Positions 1-6,028 of a DNA stretch of 10,513 nt are shown here, one piece after another. The translations under genes and the position numbers were made by a program. The notes beneath the pieces were generated by a model. The model saw only the letters and a list, made by a program, of their open reading frames with translations, was not told the DNA's origin and searched no databases. The stretch is from Pyrinomonadaceae bacterium (GTDB lineage Bacteria; Acidobacteriota; Blastocatellia; Pyrinomonadales; Pyrinomonadaceae): positions 1 to 10,513 of the forward strand of contig JACMLC010000547.1 of assembly GCA_014379795.1 (NCBI GenBank), given 5' to 3'. Each line of letters opens with the position of its first letter. Positions within the stretch are counted from its first letter, which is position 1.

Positions 1-68
1 AAGAGGGCGGCTATCACATGCGCGGCGTGCCGTGGAACGGCGACGACGGCGAACGCTTTCGCTGGTGA
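1..68 (+). CDS. 3' end of an unrecognised protein (partial)
   Basis: Reading in frame from base 3, 21 sense codons end at a TGA at 66-68. The tail reads EGGYHMRGVPWNGDDGERFRW. A Gly/Trp/Asp-rich, non-repetitive end with strong use of GC-rich third positions looks like genuine coding sequence, and the other two plus frames give less protein-like products. The 5' part lies outside the window, so neither family nor function can be assigned. It is transcribed towards the Nudix-MBL gene, but the inverted repeat between them argues against simple translational coupling. Confidence 0.5.
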   Translation, partial: EGGYHMRGVPWNGDDGERFRW

Positions 69-76
69 GAATGAGT

Positions 77-186
77 CAAAGAGTTTAGGGAGTTCGGAGA
101 GTTCATAGAGTTCATGGAGTTTGGAGAGTACGAAATCTGCTTTTACTCTCTAAACTCTACAAACTCTATAAACTCTATAAACTTTG
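77..186. repeat. Inverted repeat made of degenerate 9-bp tandem units
   Basis: The left arm (77-130) is a run of units close to AGAGTTCAT (for example at 105-122). The right arm (144-186) is the reverse complement of a similar run, with units close to AGAGTTTAT read on the minus strand. The arms flank a 13-nt centre and pair over about 43 positions with scattered differences, many of them purine or pyrimidine transitions that leave G-U pairs in RNA. The right arm ends six bases before the ATG of the next gene and no Shine-Dalgarno sequence is visible there, so a transcript crossing it would carry a long hairpin against the start codon. Such runs resemble dispersed intergenic short tandem repeats; that classification is inference. 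Confidence 0.8.
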
Positions 187-192
187 TTATTT

Positions 193-1746
193 ATGACGAA
201 CATTGCTGTCGAAGCGCAAAGCAAGCCGGCGACGCCAAAGGATGCGGCGGCGGTTATATTGGTGCGAGATGGAACAGACGCGTCCGACCCGGAAGTTTTC
301 TGGGTGCGGCGCAGCGAGAAGTTGGCCTTCTTAGGCGGCTTTCATGCTTTTCCCGGCGGGCAGCTTGATGCGAGCGATGCTGAAACGGATGTCGCTAACT
401 GTGCCGAGGCAGAGACCGCCGCGATGATAACGTGCGCGGCTCGCGAGCTGTTTGAAGAGATCGGCGTGCTTATCGGGCGCGGGGCTGAGAGATTGACTAA
501 AGGACAGCGCGCCTCGCTGCTTGATGATCTGGAATCGGGGCGGATGTCGTTTCCGAAACTTTTAGAGCATTACGGCCTGCATCTTGATGCGAGGGATTTT
601 ACTTTCGCGGGGCGTTGGGTGACGCCGCCTTTTAGCCCGCGCCGATTCGACACATGGTTTTTTCTGGCGCGTTGTCCATCCAAGCAACAGCCGCAGGTCT
701 TTGCGGGCGAGCTTGAATCTGGCGAATGGACACGAGCGGGCGAAGCCTTTGCGCGCTGGCAGCGTTCAGAGGTTTTGTGCGTGACGCCCATGCTTCATGC
801 TTTGACGACTCTGATGTATGGCCTGACGGACGATCTGGTAGACAGATTTCTCGTCATCCCAGAGGCTCAAGGGCAGCCGACGCGGCAGATAGAATTTCGA
901 CCGGGCTTTATCTGCTTTCCCGTTCGCACGCCGACCAAACCGCCCGCGACGCACACCAACGCTTACTTCATAGGCTCGCGCGAAGTTGTGATTCTTGACC
1001 CCGCATCGCCTTATGAAGAAGAGCAGGCTGCGCTCGCCGCATGCGTTGATGAATTGATAGCCGAAGGGCGTGCGATTCGAGAGATTATCCTGACGCACCT
1101 GCACCCGGATCATATCGGCGGCGTCAACGCTTTGCTCGAACACTTGAGAGGCAGCGTCCCTATCGCCGCGCATCGCCTGACGGCTGAAGCCCTTGAGGGC
1201 ACGATTCGCGTTGACCGCTTGATTGAAGACGGCGAGGTGATAGAGCTTGACGGAGACCCGCAGCTTCGCTTGCGCGCTCTGCACACGCCGGGGCACGCGC
1301 GCGGGCATCTCTGTTTTTACGAGGAACGCACGGGCGCGCTCGTCACGGGCGATAACATAGTCGGTCTCGGCTCAGTCCTGATTGACCCGCCCGAAGGCAA
1401 CATGCGTGATTATCTTCAGTCGCTCGAACGCCTGCGAGCGTTGCCGCATCTGACCGTCCTCTTCGGCGCGCACGGCCCCGCGATGGGCAACCCGCGCACG
1501 AAGATCGAAGAGTACATCGCGCATCGTCTTGAAAGAGAAAAAAACATTTTAGCGGCGGTGCGCGACGGAGCAGGCAGCATCAAAGAAATCGTCGCGCGCG
1601 TTTACACGGACGTTCATCCCAAAGCTCTGCCGATGGCCGAGCGCGCGGCGTTGGCGCACTTGGAAAAACTGGAAGCTGATAATTTAGTGAAGCGCGTCGG
1701 CGATGATATTTATGCAGCTCAAAACTTAAATCTGTCTGTGAGCTAG
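193..1746 (+). CDS. Nudix hydrolase / metallo-beta-lactamase (LACTB2-like) fusion protein
   Basis: The product is 517 residues with no signal peptide and is expected to be cytoplasmic. Residues about 16-215 form a Nudix domain of the NUDT7/NUDT19 type: FPGG at 53-56, then after a short insertion the RELFEEIG core at 84-91 (metal-binding E85, E88, E89). Members of that branch hydrolyse CoA derivatives or related diphosphates. Residues about 235-440 are a metallo-beta-lactamase fold with HLHPDH at 302-307, H368 in HTPGH, D387 in TGDN and H427 in GAHGP, a complete two-metal ligand set. Residues about 443-505 resemble the winged-helix tail found after the MBL domain in LACTB2-type proteins. The ATG at 193 is preferred over an in-frame TTG at 184 inside the flanking repeat. 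Domain assignment is firm; the substrate is unknown and the enzyme may be CoA-ester/thioester- or RNA-directed. Confidence 0.9.
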   Translation: MTNIAVEAQSKPATPKDAAAVILVRDGTDASDPEVFWVRRSEKLAFLGGFHAFPGGQLDASDAETDVANCAEAETAAMITCAARELFEEIGVLIGRGAERLTKGQRASLLDDLESGRMSFPKLLEHYGLHLDARDFTFAGRWVTPPFSPRRFDTWFFLARCPSKQQPQVFAGELESGEWTRAGEAFARWQRSEVLCVTPMLHALTTLMYGLTDDLVDRFLVIPEAQGQPTRQIEFRPGFICFPVRTPTKPPATHTNAYFIGSREVVILDPASPYEEEQAALAACVDELIAEGRAIREIILTHLHPDHIGGVNALLEHLRGSVPIAAHRLTAEALEGTIRVDRLIEDGEVIELDGDPQLRLRALHTPGHARGHLCFYEERTGALVTGDNIVGLGSVLIDPPEGNMRDYLQSLERLRALPHLTVLFGAHGPAMGNPRTKIEEYIAHRLEREKNILAAVRDGAGSIKEIVARVYTDVHPKALPMAERAALAHLEKLEADNLVKRVGDDIYAAQNLNLSVS

Positions 1747-1752
1747 TTCAAG

Positions 1753-1866
1753 AAAGTTTCACGCAAAGGCGCAAAGAGGACACAAGCAGGGTAAATAAGA
1801 ATGCCTTCTAATCTCATTTTTCTTCGCGTCTTTCCTCTGCGCCTTTGTGCCTTTGCGGGAAACTTT
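1753..1866. repeat. CGCAAAG-type inverted repeat
   Basis: Arms at 1753-1776 and 1843-1866 match at 22 of 24 positions as reverse complements. Each holds two CGCAAAG-like units (AAAGTTTC, then CGCAAAGG, then CRCAAAG), giving an approximately 8-bp period. The 66-nt centre has a weaker continuation of the same pattern. It lies just after the Nudix-MBL stop and before the ATPase gene, so the stem could act as a transcript end or mRNA 3' stabiliser, but no U-run follows it. The same unit recurs at 5291-5337, showing a dispersed family. Confidence 0.85.
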
Positions 1867-1916
1867 ATTTTCTAATTTCATTCAATCTCTAAAAACAACC
1901 AGAGGGTTTAAAAGTA

Positions 1917-3386
1917 ATGTCACAACCGAAAACTTTAGGTGAGCTAAAAAAGAGCAGCTATCGCATCTCTTCCGTCAAAGACGAGATGCGAGCCAATCTC
2001 ATCAACAAACTGCGCGCGGGCGAAAAACTTTTTCCGGGCATCGTCGGATATGACGAAACGGTCGTGCCGCAGATCGTCAATGCCATTCTTTCGCGTCATA
2101 ACATCATCCTGCTGGGACTGCGCGGGCAGGCCAAGAGCCGCATCATACGTCAACTGACGGAACTGCTCGACGCTGAGATTCCGGTCATCGCAGGCTCTGA
2201 AGTCAACGATAATCCGCTCCATCCGATCTCTGCTTACGGGCGACAACTTATCGAAGCCGAAGGCGACCAGACTCCCATCGCATGGATTGACAGCGACGCG
2301 CGCTTTGTCGAAAAACTCGCCACGCCGGATGTCACCATCGCGGACATCATCGGCGACGTTGACCCGATCAAAGCAGCCAAAGGCGGACACTTGTTAAGCG
2401 ACGAACTGACGATTCATTACGGCCTGCTGCCGCGCGCCAATCGCGGCATCTTCGCCATCAACGAATTGCCAGACCTCGCGGGCAAGATTCAGGTCGGCCT
2501 CTTCAACATCATGCAGGAAGGCGACGTGCAGATTAAAGGCTATCCCGTGCGCCTGCCGCTCGATGTGATGCTCGTCTTCTCTGCCAACCCTGAAGACTAC
2601 ACAGCGCGCGGCAAGATCATCACGCCCTTGAAAGACCGCATCGGCGCGGAAATTTCCACGCACTACCCGACTGACTTGCAACTCGGCGTCGAGATCACAA
2701 AGCAGGAAGCATGGACTGTGCGTCCGGAACTAAACGGACGCTTGAACGTTCCAGACTTTATCCGCGATACCATCGAACAAATAGCCTTCGAGGCGCGCGA
2801 CGACCAGCGCATAGACAAACGCTCAGGCGTCTCGCAACGCCTGCCCATCACGGTCATGGAATCCGTCATTTCCAACGCAGAGCGCCGCGCGCTCCTGACC
2901 GAAGAAGAGGAGATCGTGCCGCGCATCTCGGACGTGTACGCCGCGCTTCCCTCTATGACCGGCAAGATGGAGCTTGAGTACGAGGGCGAACAGATCGGCG
3001 CACATAAAGTCGCCAAAGATTTAATCAAACGCGCCGCAGGTGAGATTTTCGAGGGCTATTTTGTCGGCATAGATTTCACGGAAGCGACGCGCTGGTTCGA
3101 CAGCGGCAACAACCTGCGCCTCGCCGACACAGCCGACGCGCTCGAATGTATGAACCTGCTCGACGCCGTGCCCGAACTTGTTGACACCGCGCTCATCCCC
3201 TTCGACTTCAAACGCTCGGACGAAGCCCAGACCGTCTCCGCCTGCGAATTTGTCTTGGAAGGTCTCTACGCGCAGAACAAAATCAGCCGCAACGAAGAGG
3301 GCGGCTACACCGCCGCGACAAAAGCGAAGAAAGACCGGCGCGGGATGATTTATGATGACCTGACGGAGACGGGTCGCTACAGCTAA
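1917..3386 (+). CDS. MoxR/ChlI-like AAA+ ATPase
   Basis: This 489-residue cytoplasmic ATPase resembles magnesium-chelatase subunit I and MoxR proteins. Visible motifs are Walker A GLRGQAKS (67-74, K73), a Walker B-like strand IFAINE (178-183), sensor-1 FSANPED (221-227, N224) and the basic LKDR segment (238-241) expected near the arginine finger. The usual Walker B aspartate is N182, as part of an INELPDL sequence that I recall as characteristic of this subfamily rather than as decay. A C-terminal helical part follows. Such ATPases form hexamers and work with VWA proteins to remodel or activate a target; the matching VWA gene lies at 3912-5237. True chlorophyll biosynthesis is unlikely, as no other pathway genes are visible. 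The ATG is preceded by a weak AGAGGG (1901-1906) ten bases upstream. The third-position composition of its second half is strongly C-biased. Confidence 0.88.
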   Translation: MSQPKTLGELKKSSYRISSVKDEMRANLINKLRAGEKLFPGIVGYDETVVPQIVNAILSRHNIILLGLRGQAKSRIIRQLTELLDAEIPVIAGSEVNDNPLHPISAYGRQLIEAEGDQTPIAWIDSDARFVEKLATPDVTIADIIGDVDPIKAAKGGHLLSDELTIHYGLLPRANRGIFAINELPDLAGKIQVGLFNIMQEGDVQIKGYPVRLPLDVMLVFSANPEDYTARGKIITPLKDRIGAEISTHYPTDLQLGVEITKQEAWTVRPELNGRLNVPDFIRDTIEQIAFEARDDQRIDKRSGVSQRLPITVMESVISNAERRALLTEEEEIVPRISDVYAALPSMTGKMELEYEGEQIGAHKVAKDLIKRAAGEIFEGYFVGIDFTEATRWFDSGNNLRLADTADALECMNLLDAVPELVDTALIPFDFKRSDEAQTVSACEFVLEGLYAQNKISRNEEGGYTAATKAKKDRRGMIYDDLTETGRYS

Positions 3387-3390
3387 GGAG
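3385..3390 (+). promoter_or_regulatory. Strong ribosome-binding site of hicB overlapping the ATPase stop codon
   Basis: AAGGAG begins on the second base of the TAA that ends the ATPase gene and lies seven bases before the hicB ATG at 3398. Ribosomes finishing the ATPase would be placed to start on hicB, so the two genes are very likely cotranscribed and translationally coupled. Confidence 0.85.
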
Positions 3391-3397
3391 TAAAGAT

Positions 3398-3610
3398 ATG
3401 CAGATGATATTAACTGCTGTTTACCAAAAAGTTCCTGAAGGCTATATCGGCTTCGTTGAAGAGTTGCCCGGAGCTAACACACAAGGGGAAACTTTAGAAG
3501 AAGTGCGAGAAAACTTGAAAGAAGCTGTTCAATTAGTCTTAGAAGCGAACCGAGCATTAGCTAAAGATGGGCTTGAAGGCGAAGAAATCATTCGAGAACA
3601 GCTTTTCTAA
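3398..3610 (+). CDS. hicB: HicB-family antitoxin (short form)
   Basis: This 70-residue protein matches the minimal HicB fold: an N-terminal strand pair (ILTAVYQKVPEGYIGFVEELPG, residues 4-25), the GETLEEVRENLKEAVQL helix (30-46) and a charged tail. HicB antitoxins have a partial RNase-H-like fold that covers the HicA active site. Many also carry a C-terminal HTH or ribbon-helix-helix DNA-binding domain; this one ends at residue 70 and lacks it, so autoregulation of the usual kind is not evident. It has a strong ribosome-binding site and starts 11 bases after the ATPase stop. GC over 3421-3600 is about 43 percent by hand count, against about 62 percent in sampled lines of the flanking genes, suggesting later acquisition. 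Confidence 0.82.
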   Translation: MQMILTAVYQKVPEGYIGFVEELPGANTQGETLEEVRENLKEAVQLVLEANRALAKDGLEGEEIIREQLF

Positions 3611-3634
3611 ATTTTGTCAACTTGATTTTTTATT

Positions 3635-3664
3635 CAATTCGCAAGGCTAATGGCTTGAGAATTG
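3635..3664. other. Stem-loop between hicB and hicA
   Basis: CAATTC-G-CAAG at 3635-3645 pairs with CTTG-A-GAATTG at 3654-3664, with ten of eleven pairs and one G-A mismatch around an 8-base loop. The surrounding 103-nt gap is AT-rich (about 32 percent GC over 3601-3660). No U-tract follows, so it is not a standard terminator. It could be an operator half-site pair, an mRNA processing or attenuation site that sets the antitoxin:toxin ratio, or chance. A weak promoter-like pair (TTGAGA at 3655-3660 and TTTAAA at 3679-3684, 18-bp spacing) overlaps its right arm. Confidence 0.45.
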
Positions 3665-3713
3665 GGTAAAAATTCAAGTTTAAAGTGATCTTGATTCATG
3701 CCATGCTCCTTTC

Positions 3714-3911
3714 ATGAAACGAATCGATCTAATTCGCCATTTGGAGCAGCACGGATGTGAGTTCTTCCGTGAAGGTGGTAATCATACGGTTTATGTAAAT
3801 CGTGCGGCGCAGAGGTCATCGTCAGTTCCAAGACATCGTGAAATCAACGACTTTCTGGCGCGTAAAATCTGCCGGGACTTGCAAATTCCTGAACCGGGGC
3901 AAAAGAAGTAA
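3714..3911 (+). CDS. hicA: HicA-family mRNA interferase toxin
   Basis: The 65-residue product has the HicA layout: an N-terminal helix (RIDLIRHLEQHGCEF, 3-17), the GGNHTVYVN strand (21-29) with the expected catalytic H24, and the VPRHREIND segment (38-46), then a helix. HicA toxins have a double-stranded-RNA-binding-like fold and cleave mRNA. The fold and catalytic histidine look intact, so this is probably functional. The usual gene order is hicA then hicB; here the antitoxin comes first, with a 103-nt gap. The ATG has no recognisable Shine-Dalgarno sequence, which would keep toxin translation low. Its TAA is immediately followed by the ATG of the VWA gene. GC over 3721-3900 is about 49 percent by hand count, lower than the flanks. 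Confidence 0.85.
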   Translation: MKRIDLIRHLEQHGCEFFREGGNHTVYVNRAAQRSSSVPRHREINDFLARKICRDLQIPEPGQKK

Positions 3912-5237
3912 ATGAAGTTTACACGCTATTCAAAATTCAAGGGTCTCGACATCTCTTCGCTCAATCTGGGCGATTTGATGGAGGCGTTGTCGGATTCGGT
4001 GCTGAATTCGGGTTATGACGACGATTATTACTGGACACGGCAGCGGCGCGAGCAGGACACGTCGCTGGATGCTTTGAGGCGTGCGCTGCTTCAGGCGATG
4101 ATGGAACAGGGCATGATTGACGAGCAGCAGATAAAGGAGATGCTGGCGGACAATGAGGGGAAGTTCAAAGGCTCTCTGTTGGAAGAGATGCTGAATCAAC
4201 TTATCGAGCGGCTGGTGGAAGAGGGCTATCTGAATTTACGAGAAGAGCAGCCGCAGCAGGCGCGTGATGAGCGTCGGCAAGGCGGGCAGGGCGAGGTTGG
4301 AGAAGCCCTACCGCGTGATGTTCATTTTGAAGTGACGGAGAAGGGGTTGGACTTTCTCGGCTATAAGACTCTGCGAAGCCTTTTGGGAAGTATGGGGAAA
4401 AGCTCTATCGGGCGACATGATACGCAGCATCTTTCAACGGGAGTTGAGGCCGCAGCCGCGAGCAAGCTTTATGAGTTCGGCGATACGATCAATCTGGATG
4501 TCAATACGACGCTGCTCAACGCCATCAGGCGCGAGGGTTTGGGCGTGCCGCTCAATCTGGAATACAGCGATTTGCATGTGCATCAATGCGATTACCAATC
4601 GTCGTGCGCGACCGTAGTGATGCTGGATTGCTCGCACTCTATGATTCTGTATGGCGAAGACCGTTTTACGCCCGCGAAGAAAGTCGCGCTCGCGCTGGCG
4701 CATTTGATTCGCACGCAGTATCCGGGCGACTCGCTCAAGATAGTGCTGTTTCATGATTCGGCGGAAGAGTTGCCGATGGCGAAACTGGCGACGACGCAGG
4801 TTGGCCCGTATCACACGAATACTGCCGAAGGCTTGCGGCTTGCGCGCAGGCTCCTTCAAGCGCAGCGCAAGGAGATGAAGCAAATCGTGATGGTCACGGA
4901 CGGCAAGCCGACCGCTTGCTTTCTCGATGCGAACAGCCCGGTGACGGTTCCGTACAGAAGAAGCTCAAACAATGACGTTCCGCAGCGCAAGCTTTATAAA
5001 AATCCGATGGGGCTTGACCCGTTCGTGATGGACGAGACTTTTAAAGAGATTCAAGGATGCCGCAAGGCAGGCATCATGATTAATACTTTCATGCTGGCGT
5101 CGGATTATTACCTCGTCGAGTTTGTCAAGCAGATGACAGCGATGACCAACGGCAAAGCGTACTTTGCCAACCCGAATAACCTCTCGCAATTCGTGCTGAT
5201 GGATTTTTTGAAGCGCAGGACGAGCCGCGTCAAGTAG
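3912..5237 (+). CDS. VWA-domain (CoxE/ViaA/ChlD-like) partner of the MoxR ATPase
   Basis: This 441-residue cytoplasmic protein has an N-terminal helical, charged region (1-130), a middle region (about 135-225) and a von Willebrand factor A domain (about 233-432). The MIDAS metal site is complete: DCSHS with D239, S241 and S243, a threonine in HTNTAEG (T302 or T304), and D330 in VTDGKP. In MoxR/VWA systems this protein binds a target and presents it to the ATPase hexamer; metallocofactor insertion, membrane-stress functions and conflict-related roles are known for different branches, and none can be chosen here. The start codon directly follows the hicA stop with no gap and only a weak purine stretch upstream, implying translational coupling with hicA. 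Its 5' part is G-rich on the coding strand, unlike the C-rich 3' half of the ATPase gene. Confidence 0.88.
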   Translation: MKFTRYSKFKGLDISSLNLGDLMEALSDSVLNSGYDDDYYWTRQRREQDTSLDALRRALLQAMMEQGMIDEQQIKEMLADNEGKFKGSLLEEMLNQLIERLVEEGYLNLREEQPQQARDERRQGGQGEVGEALPRDVHFEVTEKGLDFLGYKTLRSLLGSMGKSSIGRHDTQHLSTGVEAAAASKLYEFGDTINLDVNTTLLNAIRREGLGVPLNLEYSDLHVHQCDYQSSCATVVMLDCSHSMILYGEDRFTPAKKVALALAHLIRTQYPGDSLKIVLFHDSAEELPMAKLATTQVGPYHTNTAEGLRLARRLLQAQRKEMKQIVMVTDGKPTACFLDANSPVTVPYRRSSNNDVPQRKLYKNPMGLDPFVMDETFKEIQGCRKAGIMINTFMLASDYYLVEFVKQMTAMTNGKAYFANPNNLSQFVLMDFLKRRTSRVK

Positions 5238-5290
5238 CCGCGAAGATATACAATCTTCGCTTGTCGGAATTAACAAACCCCAAGGCATAA

Positions 5291-5337
5291 AACCTTTGCG
5301 CGCCTTTGCGTCTTCTCTCTTTGCGCTCTTTGCGGTT
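5291..5337. repeat. CGCAAAG-type repeat element, second copy
   Basis: Read on the minus strand this element has CGCAAAGAG CGCAAAGAG followed by CGCAAAGG and GCGCAAAGG, bounded by AACC at 5291 and GGTT at 5337. Its units are those of the inverted repeat at 1753-1866, although here all run in one direction. It lies in the 155-nt gap between the VWA gene and the small exported protein, the only non-coding place between them. Confidence 0.75.
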
Positions 5338-5380
5338 AAATGCTTTTTTAACGTCCGATTCCTGTTTCACATAATGATTA

Positions 5381-5386
5381 AGGAGG
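5381..5386 (+). promoter_or_regulatory. Consensus ribosome-binding site
   Basis: AGGAGG, preceded by A, lies six bases before the ATG at 5393 and fixes that start. It is the strongest ribosome-binding site in the window, suggesting efficient translation of the small exported protein. Confidence 0.85.
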
Positions 5387-5392
5387 CATCGC

Positions 5393-5959
5393 ATGAACAA
5401 GAGCATTCTCATAACTGCGCTGGTTGTCTTCGCGGGAGCTTACATGATTCTGGCCGCGCGGCCTGTCTGCGCGCAGGCTGCCGCCACGCCATCCAGAGAG
5501 GCTTCCGAGAAAGCCATTCGGACGATTGTTTACGAATCAGCCATGTCGGCGCAGACGGGTGATGTCAAACTCTACCGCCGCAATCTTGCGAAACGCTCGT
5601 TCGAGCTGGTGAAGCTTGTCTATCAGGGATTGCAAGAGTTGCCTGAGGACAATCAGGTATTGATTGAGAACAACTTCGACACCGTTGACAAGTTTCTGGA
5701 CGCGACCTTCGTGCAGGGCGCGAGCCAGTATGCCAACCTCTCGAAAGAGAAAAAGGAAGATAATGCGCGCGCGCAGGCCGCCGGAAAAATTACTTTTCTC
5801 TCTGATAAAGAGGCCGTCATCGCAGTGGGCGACTCTTCGCTGCGCCTTGTCTGGGAAGATAATGCGTGGAAGGTAGACGAGACTGAAACGGGAAAGAAGA
5901 TGTGGCTACAAAACTTTCAGTTCAAGCAGGCCACACGGGAGAAAATCGAGAAGCTGTAG
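5393..5959 (+). CDS. Small exported protein of unknown function
   Basis: The product is 188 residues. Residues 1-27 form a signal peptide: K3, a hydrophobic core (ILITALVVFAGAYMILAA), and a likely signal-peptidase-I cut after VCA or after CAQA. The mature part is a helical stretch (about 34-125, rich in K, E and L), then a strand-rich segment (about 131-165) with the pattern KITFLSDKEAVIAVGD and LRLVWEDNAWKVDE, and a basic C-terminus. The layout (helices, then an antiparallel sheet ending in a W-K-V strand) resembles small NTF2-like or DUF4878-type secreted domains, but this is shape similarity only and no catalytic residues are evident. It is probably periplasmic. It follows the VWA gene by 155 nt with a repeat between, so cotranscription is uncertain, and it converges with the TPR-CHAT gene, 69 nt away. 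Confidence 0.75.
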   Translation: MNKSILITALVVFAGAYMILAARPVCAQAAATPSREASEKAIRTIVYESAMSAQTGDVKLYRRNLAKRSFELVKLVYQGLQELPEDNQVLIENNFDTVDKFLDATFVQGASQYANLSKEKKEDNARAQAAGKITFLSDKEAVIAVGDSSLRLVWEDNAWKVDETETGKKMWLQNFQFKQATREKIEKL

Positions 5960-6028
5960 AGGCGGCACAACGAATGTTACAGGCCACCACGACCGATTGA
6001 AGCTTTCGCAGCCGCGACGTTCCCTACT

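Noticed and set aside
114..368. Plus-strand open frame covering the 9-bp repeat
   Set aside because: Its N-terminus is translated repeat (Asn/Ser/Ile runs) and the rest overlaps the Nudix domain in another frame.
766..1308. Long minus-strand open frame opposite the Nudix-MBL gene
   Set aside because: It lies antisense to a gene with clear catalytic motifs, has no ribosome-binding site, and its Arg/Ala/Val-rich product resembles no family; it is a by-product of codon bias.
1917..3386. Magnesium chelatase subunit for chlorophyll synthesis
   Set aside because: Similarity is to the ChlI fold only; the partner is a stand-alone VWA protein with a full MIDAS and no ChlH or other pathway gene is seen in the window.
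5347..5375. TTTAAC and CATAAT as a promoter for the 5393 gene
   Set aside because: The -10-like box would place the transcript start within the AGGAGG ribosome-binding site, and the -35 match is poor.
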